Source: Burkholderia cepacia (lineage in GTDB: Bacteria; Pseudomonadota; Gammaproteobacteria; Burkholderiales; Burkholderiaceae). From it: a stretch of DNA of 64,000 bases. Every line of letters starts with the position of its first letter. Within the stretch, counting starts at the first letter, position 1. Location of the stretch: the NCBI RefSeq assembly GCF_001039005.1, contig NZ_LDWR01000028.1:91879-155878 (forward strand), in the 5' to 3' direction. Below, one piece after another: positions 15,900-25,016 of the stretch. The position numbers were made by a program, and so were the translations under genes. The notes beneath the pieces are model-generated. The model searched no databases. It had not been told where the DNA came from and worked only from the letters and a program-made list of their open reading frames with translations.

Positions 15900-16436
15900 A
15901 TGAACACCACGCCTCCCGCCCGCCGCAGCACCGGCCCTGTCCGCTACATCGTCGCGGCCGCAGTCGTCGCGGCCATCGCCGTAGCCGGCTTCTTCGCGTT
16001 CAACGGCAAGTCCAGCGTGCCTGATGCGACGTTCACGCTGCTGTCGGGCCAGAAGGTCTCGACCGCCGGCGACCTGAAGGGCAAGGTCTATCTCGTGAAC
16101 TTCTGGGCAACGAGCTGCGCGACCTGCATGCAGGAAATGCCGCAGATGGTCGATACCTATAACCGCTTCAAGGGTCAGGGGCTGGAATTCGTCGCGGTCG
16201 CGATGAACTACGATCCGCCGATGTACGTCGCGAACTACGCGCAGACGCGTCAGCTGCCGTTCAAGGTCGCGCTCGACGACGGCAGCGTCGCGAAGCAGTT
16301 CGGTAACGTGCAGCTCACGCCGACGACCTTCGTCGTCGACAAGAACGGCAAGATCCTGAAGCGCTACGTCGGCGCACCGCAGTTCGCGGAACTCGACGCG
16401 CTGCTCAAGAAGGCGCTCGACAGCAACGCGGCCTGA
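15900..16436 (+). CDS. TlpA-like membrane-anchored thioredoxin
   Basis: 178 residues: one N-terminal membrane segment (about 15-35), then a periplasmic thioredoxin-fold domain of the TlpA/ResA type. The active site is FWATSCATC (Cys73-Ala-Thr-Cys76), and the cis-Pro is in LTPTTFVVDKNGKI. Such proteins reduce disulfides or handle metal sites in the periplasm, often for cytochrome assembly; the partner is not shown by the neighbours. A terminator follows at 16482. Confidence 0.9.
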   Translation: MNTTPPARRSTGPVRYIVAAAVVAAIAVAGFFAFNGKSSVPDATFTLLSGQKVSTAGDLKGKVYLVNFWATSCATCMQEMPQMVDTYNRFKGQGLEFVAVAMNYDPPMYVANYAQTRQLPFKVALDDGSVAKQFGNVQLTPTTFVVDKNGKILKRYVGAPQFAELDALLKKALDSNAA

Positions 16437-16481
16437 GCGCCGCCCGATCCGGATCGAAGGGCCGCGCGCCCTTCGCCGACC

Positions 16482-16527
16482 ACGGACCGCACGACCGGCC
16501 AGCCCGGTTCCGCGGTCCGTTTGCTTT

Positions 16528-16528
<1 letters not shown>
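16482..16528 (+). terminator. Terminator after the TlpA-like gene
   Basis: Outer stem ACGGACCGC/GCGGTCCGT around an inner GACCGG/CCGGTT hairpin, followed by TTTGCTTTT. It abuts the dctD stop codon on the other strand. Confidence 0.75.
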
Positions 16529-17883
<1,355 letters not shown>

Positions 17884-17980
17884 CGTACTCACTTGCTCCT
17901 GACGGGCCGCGCGGCGCAGTCGCGCGCGCGGCGGCGTTGATGCCGGTCGTTCGCCGACCGGGTCTGCGGCTGACGTGTGC

Positions 17981-19984
17981 TCAATGCGAGCCCGCCGGCT
18001 CGGACACGGAGTCCGGATGATGCGTGCGTGCGCGCCGCAGCGTCAAGACGAACTGCGCACCGCCCGACGGCGCGTTGCGCGCGGTCAGTGCGCCGCCCGC
18101 GTCGCTCGCGATCGACGACGAGATCGCGAGACCGAGGCCGAGCCCGCGCCCCATTTCCTTGGTCGTAAAGAATGGCTCGAACAGGCGCGGCAGCAGGTCG
18201 GGCGCGATGCCGGACCCGTTGTCGCGCACCTCGATCGCGAGCGTCGCGGCCGACACCGCGATCGTCACCTCGATGGCAGGCGCCGCGACGCCCGCGACCG
18301 CGTCGAGCGCGTTGCCGAGCAGGTTGATCAGCACCTGTTCGAGCCGCAGATCCTCGCAACGCGCGACGAGTTCGGGATAGTCGCAAGCCAGATCGAGCGG
18401 CGCGTCGTGCGCGGGCGACACGATCGCGTCCTGCAGCGTCAGCGTGAGCGCGACGCCGCGCAGGCGATCGCCGAGCAGCGACAGCACGCTGCGCAGCGCA
18501 CGCACGACGAGCGCCCGTTCGTTGCGCGGCTTCGCGCGGCCGACGAACAGCTTCAGCTGGTTCGTGATCTTGCCCATCCGCTCGGTGAGCGCGGCGATCG
18601 CCTCGAGGTTCTCGCGTGCGGCCGCCTGCTCGCCGCGATCGAGCAGCACGCGCGTGTTGTCCGAGAAGCTGCGCAGCGCCGCGAGCGGCTGGTTCAGTTC
18701 GTGCGTGATGCCGGCCGCCATCTGGCCGAGCGCGGCGAGCTTGCTCGCCTGGATCAGTTCGTCGTGTGCGGCGCGCAGCTCCTGCTCCGCGCGAATCCGG
18801 TCGCCGACCTCCTTCTGCAATTGCTCGTTCGCTTCCGACAGGTCGACCGTGCGCTCCTCGACGCGCCGGTTCAGCTCCGCATAGGCCTGTTGCAGCAGCG
18901 CACGGCCGCGGATCATTTCGCGCACGCGCGCGCGGCGCATCCGCCAGTAGAACGCGAACAGCGCGACCGACACGAAGCCGAAGCCCGTGACGATCGTCGC
19001 GTTGCGCGCATCGGCGTCGACGGGCGCGATCGGCGCGAGCGTGACGAGCAGCCAGTCGGGCTCGCCGATCCGGCGCTTGCTGGCCAGGAAGCGCGGCGCG
19101 CGCAGGCCCGCGCCAAGCCGCACGATCTCCGCATCGGCGCCGAGCGTCTGCTCGATGCGCAGCGGCAGCGGCGTGACCGGTTGCTGCGCGTACTGGCGGG
19201 TCTCGTAGATCGACGCGGCGACGGGCCCCGTCAACGGGCGCAGCGTGTGGTACTTCCACGCGGGCACCGACGACAGGAACACGACGCCGTGATCGTCCGC
19301 GACGACGAGCGGCTCGGACGCGTCGGCGCCCTGGAACCATTCGAGGTTGAGCTTCACGACGACGACGCCCGCGATCTTGCCGTCGCGCCACACGGGCTGC
19401 GAGATGTAGTAGCCGGGATCGCGCGAGATCGTGCCGATCCCGAAGAAGCGGCCGACCTGGCCGTGCATCGCGTCGAGGAAATACGGGCGGAAGCGGTATT
19501 CGATCCCGACGAAGCTGTCGGGCGCGCGCCAGTTGCTGGCGGCGACGCACAGGCCGTCCGCGCCGATCACGTAGGTGACGGTCGCGTGCGCGTGTTCGTT
19601 GAGATCTTCGAGATAGCGGTTGACGCGCGCGCTGTAGTCGGCGCGCTTCGGCTCGGCGAGCAGGTCCTGCACGTACGGATGACTGCCGAGCAGATAAGGC
19701 AGCGACTCGTAGCGGTCGAGCGTGCTCTTGAGCGCGCTGGTGGTGCGGTCGACGCGCACGGCAGCATTGCGCTGCAGCTCGGCGACGCCGCGCCGCCAGG
19801 TGATGGTCCACGTCAGCGTGCATGCCGCGGCCAGCGCGGCGGCAAGCACGACGAGGATGAGCAGGCGGCGCGTCACGGTCGAGGCTTCCTGGCGATGCGG
19901 ATCGCCTATTGTGTCATAGGCCTCCGGATTGCCGCCGCGCGCCGCGCCGCCGGCGGGCGGTGCCGCCGCCGCCTGCTCCTTCAT
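17981..19984 (-). CDS. dctB: C4-dicarboxylate sensor histidine kinase DctB
   Basis: 667 residues. Two membrane segments (about 39-60 and 335-357) flank a roughly 270-residue periplasmic double-Cache sensor (YIEDLNEH-like region; GIEYRFRPYF; ISQPVW). A coiled coil and the kinase core follow: H-box ITHELNQPLAALR, N-box INLLGNALDA, G-boxes DNGSGIAP and GRGLGLGLAI. It senses succinate, fumarate or malate and phosphorylates DctD. Its start lies 4 bases beyond the dctA stop codon. The first 35 or so residues are Ala/Gly-rich and cytoplasmic, so a later start (for example near the first membrane segment) is possible. Confidence 0.92.
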   Translation of the reverse strand: MKEQAAAAPPAGGAARGGNPEAYDTIGDPHRQEASTVTRRLLILVVLAAALAAACTLTWTITWRRGVAELQRNAAVRVDRTTSALKSTLDRYESLPYLLGSHPYVQDLLAEPKRADYSARVNRYLEDLNEHAHATVTYVIGADGLCVAASNWRAPDSFVGIEYRFRPYFLDAMHGQVGRFFGIGTISRDPGYYISQPVWRDGKIAGVVVVKLNLEWFQGADASEPLVVADDHGVVFLSSVPAWKYHTLRPLTGPVAASIYETRQYAQQPVTPLPLRIEQTLGADAEIVRLGAGLRAPRFLASKRRIGEPDWLLVTLAPIAPVDADARNATIVTGFGFVSVALFAFYWRMRRARVREMIRGRALLQQAYAELNRRVEERTVDLSEANEQLQKEVGDRIRAEQELRAAHDELIQASKLAALGQMAAGITHELNQPLAALRSFSDNTRVLLDRGEQAAARENLEAIAALTERMGKITNQLKLFVGRAKPRNERALVVRALRSVLSLLGDRLRGVALTLTLQDAIVSPAHDAPLDLACDYPELVARCEDLRLEQVLINLLGNALDAVAGVAAPAIEVTIAVSAATLAIEVRDNGSGIAPDLLPRLFEPFFTTKEMGRGLGLGLAISSSIASDAGGALTARNAPSGGAQFVLTLRRARTHHPDSVSEPAGSH

Positions 19985-19988
19985 GATG

Positions 19989-21278
19989 TCAGACGCCGGC
20001 AGTCTCGGTCGCCGCGACTTCGCCGCCGCCCTTCAGCGCCTGGCGCAGCTTGTTGCGGTCGAGCTCCTTCTCCCATGCGGACACGACGACCGTCGCGACG
20101 CCGTTGCCGACGATGTTGGTCAACGCGCGGCATTCGCTCATGAAGCGGTCGATACCGAGGATCAGCACCATGCCCGACAGCGGGATCGTCGGCACCACGG
20201 CCAGCGTCGCGGCGAGCGTGATGAAGCCCGCGCCCGTGACGCCGCTCGCGCCCTTCGACGTCAGCATCGCGACCGCCAGCAGCGTGAGCTGCTGCATCCA
20301 CGTCAGTTCGATGTTGGTCGCCTGCGCGATGAACAGCACGGCCATCGTCATGTAGATGTTGGTGCCGTCGAGGTTGAACGAATAACCGGTCGGCACGACG
20401 AGGCCCACGACCGAACGCGAGCAGCCGGCCTTCTCGAGCTTTTCCATCAGCTGCGGCAGCGCGGCTTCCGACGAGCTCGTGCCGAGCACGATCAGCAGCT
20501 CTTCCTTGATGTAGGACACGAAGCGGATGATCGAGAAGCCCGTGAAGCGCGCGATCGTGCCGAGCACGACGAGCACGAACACGACCGACGTCAGGTAGAA
20601 CGTGCCGATCAGCTTGAGCAGCGGCACCAGCGAGCCGACGCCGTACTTGCCGATCGTGAACGCCATCGCGCCGAACGCGCCGATCGGTGCCAGCTTCGTG
20701 ACGATGTGCACGATGCCGAACAGCACGCGGGTGAGCCCATCGATGAAGTCGGTGACGACCTTGCCGCGCTCGCCGAGGTGCGCGAGCACGCTGCCGAACA
20801 GCAGCGCGATCAGCAGGATCTGCAGGATTTCACCCTGCGCGAACGCATCGACCATCGTGTTCGGGATGATGTGCATCAGGAAGTCGACCGTCGACTGCCC
20901 GTGCGCCTTCGCCGCGTACGACGCGACGGCCTTGCCGTCGAGCGTCGCCGGATCGATGTTGAAACCGACGCCCGGACGCAGGATGTGCGTGGCCGCGAGG
21001 CCGAGCAGCAGCGCGAAGGTCGACACGATCTCGAAGTACAGCAGCGCCTTGCCGCCGACGCGGCCGACCTTCTTCATGTCCTCCATGCCGGCGATGCCGG
21101 TGACGACCGTACAGAAGATGATCGGACCGATCACCATCTTGATCAGCTTGATGAACCCGTCGCCGAGCGGCTTCATGTCGGTGGCAATCGACGGGTAGTA
21201 GTGGCCGAGGATCACGCCGACGATGATGGCGAAGATCACCTGCACGTAGAGGACTTTGTAGAAGGGTTTCTTCTTCAC
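19989..21278 (-). CDS. dctA: C4-dicarboxylate:cation symporter DctA
   Basis: A 429-residue DAACS-family symporter for succinate, fumarate and malate. Signatures: PLGDGFIKLIKMVIGPIIF, the Ser-rich hairpin GTSSSEAALPQLM, GYSFNLDGTNIYMTMA and SKGASGVTGAGFI. The start is GTG, with AGGAACCATC upstream, giving MKKKPFYKVLYVQV. It is expressed behind a sigma-54 promoter and a leader of about 240 bases containing two strong hairpins and an 11-codon ORF. First gene of dctABD: the transporter and its own regulators share a transcription unit. Confidence 0.95.
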   Translation of the reverse strand: MKKKPFYKVLYVQVIFAIIVGVILGHYYPSIATDMKPLGDGFIKLIKMVIGPIIFCTVVTGIAGMEDMKKVGRVGGKALLYFEIVSTFALLLGLAATHILRPGVGFNIDPATLDGKAVASYAAKAHGQSTVDFLMHIIPNTMVDAFAQGEILQILLIALLFGSVLAHLGERGKVVTDFIDGLTRVLFGIVHIVTKLAPIGAFGAMAFTIGKYGVGSLVPLLKLIGTFYLTSVVFVLVVLGTIARFTGFSIIRFVSYIKEELLIVLGTSSSEAALPQLMEKLEKAGCSRSVVGLVVPTGYSFNLDGTNIYMTMAVLFIAQATNIELTWMQQLTLLAVAMLTSKGASGVTGAGFITLAATLAVVPTIPLSGMVLILGIDRFMSECRALTNIVGNGVATVVVSAWEKELDRNKLRQALKGGGEVAATETAGV

Positions 21279-21323
21279 GATGGTTCCTGCTGAAGTAGAT
21301 GAGCCGATGGAAACGGCGTCACG

Positions 21324-21363
21324 CGCGCGGGCGAATGTCAGGGGAAAAGCATTCGCCCGCGCG
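21324..21363 (-). promoter_or_regulatory. Leader hairpin 2 of dctA
   Basis: A perfect 14-bp stem (CGCGCGGGCGAATG paired with CATTCGCCCGCGCG on the plus strand) with a 12-base loop that reads CTTTTCCCCTGA in the transcript. It lies between the short upstream ORF and the dctA start codon. It could act as attenuator, transcript stabiliser or small-RNA landing site; there is no T run for simple termination. Confidence 0.7.
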
Positions 21364-21389
21364 GCTGCCGTGCCGCAACAAGCGATGCC

Positions 21390-21425
21390 TCAAGACATCC
21401 GGAGGGGGAGGAAGGCAGTGGTCAT
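21390..21425 (-). CDS. Putative 11-codon upstream ORF in the dctA leader
   Basis: Minus strand ATG to TGA encoding MTTAFLPLRMS. It has a better ribosome-binding sequence (CAGGAGACAATCG-ATG) than dctA itself, and lies downstream of the sigma-54 start and between the two leader hairpins. The position suggests a leader peptide that couples translation to dctA expression. That is inference; no homologue is known to me. Confidence 0.45.
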   Translation of the reverse strand: MTTAFLPLRMS

Positions 21426-21440
21426 CGATTGTCTCCTGTC

Positions 21441-21474
21441 GACCCGAGTTAGCGCTTCAGCGCTTACTCGGGTC
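21441..21474 (-). promoter_or_regulatory. Leader hairpin 1 of dctA
   Basis: Two 16-base arms (GACCCGAGTTAGCGCT and AGCGCTTACTCGGGTC) with one internal mismatch and a two-base gap. It would form a long, very stable hairpin near the 5' end of the dctA transcript, ending just before the AGGAGACA ribosome-binding sequence of the short ORF. Confidence 0.75.
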
Positions 21475-21530
21475 CCATGCAACGCTTGGTTTAATAGTCA
21501 GGCCGGGGGGGCGGCCATGCGTTTTATATT

Positions 21531-21545
21531 GCAAGGTCGATGCCA
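21531..21545 (-). promoter_or_regulatory. Sigma-54 promoter of dctABD
   Basis: Minus strand TGGCATCGACCTTGC: TGGCA(T)-N5-TTGC with correct -24/-12 spacing and flanking CC and AA as in good sites. Fits a DctD-activated dctA promoter. Start predicted near 21519. Confidence 0.85.
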
Positions 21546-21604
21546 GGTTCCCGGAACCCCTCAAGCCGTTGTTTTCATTGTATTTCTCATAATGCGGCAG
21601 GCAA

Positions 21605-21628
21605 GGAAATCCGGGATTCCGGATTTCC
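21605..21628. promoter_or_regulatory. Palindromic upstream activator site, probably for DctD
   Basis: A perfect inverted repeat of 10-4-10 bases (GGAAATCCGG, GATT, CCGGATTTCC), centred about 75 bases upstream of the sigma-54 promoter. Overlapping it, TTCCGGA-TT-TCCGGAA forms a second smaller palindrome (about 21617-21632), so two dimers could bind. DctD sites in other proteobacteria are similar paired palindromes. Confidence 0.65.
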
Positions 21629-21635
21629 GGAAAAT

Positions 21636-21659
21636 ATCCGTCCGGCGATCCGGACGGAT
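21636..21659 (-). terminator. Terminator after actP
   Basis: A perfect 10-4-10 inverted repeat (ATCCGTCCGG, CGAT, CCGGACGGAT) 20 bases after the actP stop codon. On the minus strand it is followed by ATTTTCC, a short T tract. It insulates dctA from actP. Confidence 0.75.
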
Positions 21660-21679
21660 GCGCGCATTCATCCGACGAA

Positions 21680-23365
21680 TCAGTGCTGCACGGCCTTGCC
21701 GGCCAGCAGGCCCGTCTGCGCGTAGAACTCTTGCTGCGCGAACGCGGCGCGCTCGCGGCGCGCGCGCTCGCCGCGATCCGCGAGCGAGCCGACGACGATC
21801 CCGATGAACGCGAGCGGCACCGACACGAGCGCCGGGTTGTCGAGGAACACCGGCGCGTGCGCGTGGTGCAGCACGTCGACCCACACCGACTTCGACAGCA
21901 CCGTGAGCGCCACCGCCGACACGAGGCCGAGGCTGCCGCCGAGCACCGCGCCGCGTGTCGTCATCCCGCGCCAGAAGATCGACATCGCGAGCACCGGGAA
22001 ATTCGCGCTCGCGGCCACCGCCGCGACGAGCCCGACCATGAACGCGACGTTCACGTGCTCGAACAGGATCGACAGCCCGATCGCGACGGCCGACAGCACG
22101 ATCGTCGCCGCACGCGAGATGCGCATTTCAAGGCGCTCGTCCGGCTTGCCGCGCGCCCACATCTGTGCGTACAGGTCGTGCGAGATCGTTGTCGCGCCGG
22201 CGAGCGTCAGGCCCGCGACCACCGCGAGGATCGTCGCGAACGTGACGGCCGCGATGAAGCCGTAGAACCAGTTCCCGCCGACCGCCTGCGCCAGCTTCAC
22301 CGCGACCATGTTCGAGCCGCCGAGCAGGTCGTGGGTCAGGTTGAACGTGCCGTTCGCGGCGAGCCGGAAAAATTCCGGATGCTGCGCGAGCAGCACGATC
22401 GCCGAGAAGCCGATCACGAAGGTCAGCAGGTAGAAGTAGCCGATGAAGCCGGTCGCATAGAGCACCGACTTGCGCGCCTCCTTCGCGTTCGGCACCGTGA
22501 AGAAGCGCATCAGGATGTGCGGGAAGCCGGCCGTGCCGAACATCAGCGCGATCCCGAGCGACAGTGCGTTGGCCGGATCGCGGATCAGCTTGCCGGGCCC
22601 CATGATGCCGAGCGCGCCCGGGTGCACGGCCACCGCGCGGCGGAACATCTCGTCGACGCTGAAGCCGAATTCGCCGAGCGCGAGCAACGCGAGCAGCGTC
22701 GCCCCGCACAGCAGCAGCACGGCCTTGATCACCTGCACCCAGGTCGTCGCGGTCATCCCGCCGAAAAACACGTAGACCACCATCAGCACGCCGACGATCA
22801 GCTCGGCCGTGCCGTACGACAGCCCGAACAGCAGCTGGATCAACTTGCCCGCGCCGACCATCTGCACGACGAGGTACAGCACGACGATCGTCAGCGCGTT
22901 CGCGGAAGTCATCAGCCGGATCGGCCGTTGCGCGAAGCGGTACGCGACGACGTCGACGAACGTGAACTTGCCGAGGTTGCGCAGCGGCTCGGCGATCAGG
23001 AACATCACGAACGGCCAGCCGACCAGGAAGCCGATCGAATAGATGAGCCCGTCGAAGCCGAACATGAACACCATCCCGGACAGCCCGAGGAACGACGCGG
23101 CCGACATGTAGTCGCCCGCGATCGCGAGGCCGTTCTGCAGCCCGGTGATGCCGCCGCCGGCCGTGTAGAAGTCGCGCGTCGAGCGGGTGCGACGCGCGGC
23201 CCAGCGTGTGAGCGCGAGGGTCGCGAACACGAACGCGAAGAACATCCCGATCGCGACCGGGTTCAGTTCGACCTTGTCGGGCATCGGGCCCGCGACGGAT
23301 ACCGCATGGGCGGCAGAGGAAACGAGAGCGGCAAGCGCGCCGAGCGCGATCGATGTGCGTCGCAT
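21680..23365 (-). CDS. actP: Cation/acetate symporter ActP
   Basis: A 561-residue sodium:solute symporter family protein with an N-terminal signal-like segment (residues 1-21, ending AHA) and about 13 membrane helices. Family motifs: DFYTAGGGITGLQNGLAIAG (about 68-87), MFGTAGFPHILMRFF and GLTLAGATTISHDLY. It imports acetate and short monocarboxylates. The ATG at 23365 has GGAGG at five bases; an ATG at 23377 overlapping the upstream stop (TGATG) is an alternative. It pairs with the upstream DUF485 gene, the normal yjcH-actP arrangement; no acs is adjacent. Confidence 0.93.
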   Translation of the reverse strand: MRRTSIALGALAALVSSAAHAVSVAGPMPDKVELNPVAIGMFFAFVFATLALTRWAARRTRSTRDFYTAGGGITGLQNGLAIAGDYMSAASFLGLSGMVFMFGFDGLIYSIGFLVGWPFVMFLIAEPLRNLGKFTFVDVVAYRFAQRPIRLMTSANALTIVVLYLVVQMVGAGKLIQLLFGLSYGTAELIVGVLMVVYVFFGGMTATTWVQVIKAVLLLCGATLLALLALGEFGFSVDEMFRRAVAVHPGALGIMGPGKLIRDPANALSLGIALMFGTAGFPHILMRFFTVPNAKEARKSVLYATGFIGYFYLLTFVIGFSAIVLLAQHPEFFRLAANGTFNLTHDLLGGSNMVAVKLAQAVGGNWFYGFIAAVTFATILAVVAGLTLAGATTISHDLYAQMWARGKPDERLEMRISRAATIVLSAVAIGLSILFEHVNVAFMVGLVAAVAASANFPVLAMSIFWRGMTTRGAVLGGSLGLVSAVALTVLSKSVWVDVLHHAHAPVFLDNPALVSVPLAFIGIVVGSLADRGERARRERAAFAQQEFYAQTGLLAGKAVQH

Positions 23366-23376
23366 GTCGGCCTCCA

Positions 23377-23682
23377 TCACGAGCGCTGGAGAATCGCGTC
23401 GACCCGGCGGTCGAACACGCGGTTCGCGCGCAGCACGTAGCACGCGGTCAGGCCGATCGCGACCAGGATGATCGCGACGCCCGCGGCGATCCCGACCGTC
23501 GTCGTCGCGCCGCGGTACAGCGGCGTCGCGAGCACGTGCGGCGCAAGCGCGACGAACAGGATGAAGCCGTAGTAAGTGGCGATCATCAGCGCCGTCAGCA
23601 CGAAGCTGAAGCGGCGCCGCGCACGCACGAGCTGCTGGTAGTCGCGGCGCGCCGTGACCGATTCGATGACGGAAAGCTCCAT
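23377..23682 (-). CDS. yjcH: DUF485 inner-membrane protein (YjcH)
   Basis: 101 residues with two membrane helices (about 27-50 and 61-85), a basic N terminus and a cytoplasmic C terminus, as in the DUF485 family. It precedes actP by 11 bases and is almost always co-transcribed with acetate permease; its role is not established. The ribosome-binding sequence is TTGGAGACACC. A small hairpin (CTTCTCG/CGAGAAG, 23697-23718) lies in the leader. Confidence 0.9.
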   Translation of the reverse strand: MELSVIESVTARRDYQQLVRARRRFSFVLTALMIATYYGFILFVALAPHVLATPLYRGATTTVGIAAGVAIILVAIGLTACYVLRANRVFDRRVDAILQRS

Positions 23683-23779
23683 GGTGTCTCCAATGTCTTC
23701 TCGTCATGTCGCGAGAAGTGTCTTGTGGATGGCCGGCGCGTGATCCGATCCGCCCGCGCCGCGGCGGCAAATAAACGCG

Positions 23780-24985
23780 TTACACGATGCGATCCGCACG
23801 CAGCCGCGCGACTTCATCAGCCGACATCCCGAGCCAGCCGCCGAGCACCGCCTCCGTATCCGCGCCCAGCACCGGTGGCGCGCCGCGCACCGGCAGCCGT
23901 GCGCCGTCGAAGCGGTACGGCGGTGCCAGCAAGTCGACCTCGCCCGCGACCGGATGCGGCTGCCGCGTGACGAGCCCGGCGCGGGTCGCGCGCTCGGACG
24001 TCAGCGCTTCGTGCAAGCCGAGCACTTCGCCGCACGGAATGCCTGCGTCGGCGAGCGCCGTGAGCAGCGTCGCGCGCGACCGGCGCGCCAGTTCGCGGCG
24101 AATCTCGGGCAGCAGGTCCGCGCGGTTTTCCGAGCGGCCGAGGTTGGTCTTGTAACGCGCGTCGGCCGCGAGGTCGGGCCGCTCGATCGCATCGCAGAAG
24201 CGCGCGAACTGCGTGTTGTTGCCGACCGTGATCACGAGCGGGCCGTCGGCCGCGTCGAACACGCCGTACGGCACGATCGACGGATGCGCGTTGCCGTAGC
24301 GCGGCGGGTCCTCACCCATCAGCAGCGCATCGAGCCCGTAGTACGCGGTGATCATCAGCCCGCAGTCGAACAGCGCCATCTCGATGCGCCGCCCGCGCCC
24401 GGTCGCATGGCGCTCGTACAGAGCGGCGAGGATCGCCTGCGCCGAATACATGCCGGTGAACAGGTCGACCGCCGCGACGCCGAACTTCAGCGGCGGCTGG
24501 CCGGCCTCGCCGTTCAGCGCCATCAGCCCGGCCTCGCCCTGCACGACGAGGTCGTAGCCGGGCCGCGCGGCCTCGGCGCCCGAACGGTCGTAGCCCGAGA
24601 TCGCGCAGTGCACGAGGCGCGGATTCAGCTCGGCCAGCGCGTCGTAGCCGAGGCCGAGCTTTTCCGCGCCGCCGAACTTGAAGTTGTGGATCACCACGTC
24701 GGCCTGCACGGCCAGTTCGCGCGCGACGCGCTGCCCGGCTTCCGTCTGCAGGTCGACGCAGATCGACCGCTTGCTGCGGTTCACGCTGTTGAAATACGTG
24801 GTCTCGGTGTCGCCGATCCGCAGCCCCCAGTCGCGCGTATCGTCGCCGCGCGCCGGATGCTCGACCTTGATCACTTCCGCGCCGAAATCGGCGAGCACCA
24901 TCGCGCACCACGGGCCCGCGAGCACGCGCGAGAAATCGAGCACCTTCACGCCGGCCAGCGGCAACGCGCGCGGTTCGTTCGTCAT
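23780..24985 (-). CDS. CaiB/BaiF family CoA-transferase (class III)
   Basis: 401 residues of a family III CoA-transferase, which moves CoA between carboxylic acids. Visible family segments: VKVLDFSRVLAGPWCAMVLAD at the N terminus (about 14-34), GAEVIKVEHP, FNSVNRSKRSICVDL and the SGYDRSGAEA...GYDLVVQGEAG region at the catalytic centre. The ATG at 24985 follows GGAGGAGACAAGG. It is the last gene of the acyl-CoA operon and probably activates the acid that the dehydrogenases then oxidise; the substrate is unknown. Confidence 0.9.
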   Translation of the reverse strand: MTNEPRALPLAGVKVLDFSRVLAGPWCAMVLADFGAEVIKVEHPARGDDTRDWGLRIGDTETTYFNSVNRSKRSICVDLQTEAGQRVARELAVQADVVIHNFKFGGAEKLGLGYDALAELNPRLVHCAISGYDRSGAEAARPGYDLVVQGEAGLMALNGEAGQPPLKFGVAAVDLFTGMYSAQAILAALYERHATGRGRRIEMALFDCGLMITAYYGLDALLMGEDPPRYGNAHPSIVPYGVFDAADGPLVITVGNNTQFARFCDAIERPDLAADARYKTNLGRSENRADLLPEIRRELARRSRATLLTALADAGIPCGEVLGLHEALTSERATRAGLVTRQPHPVAGEVDLLAPPYRFDGARLPVRGAPPVLGADTEAVLGGWLGMSADEVARLRADRIV

Positions 24986-25016
24986 CCTTGTCTCCTCCAT
25001 TCGCGTTATGCGCTTT

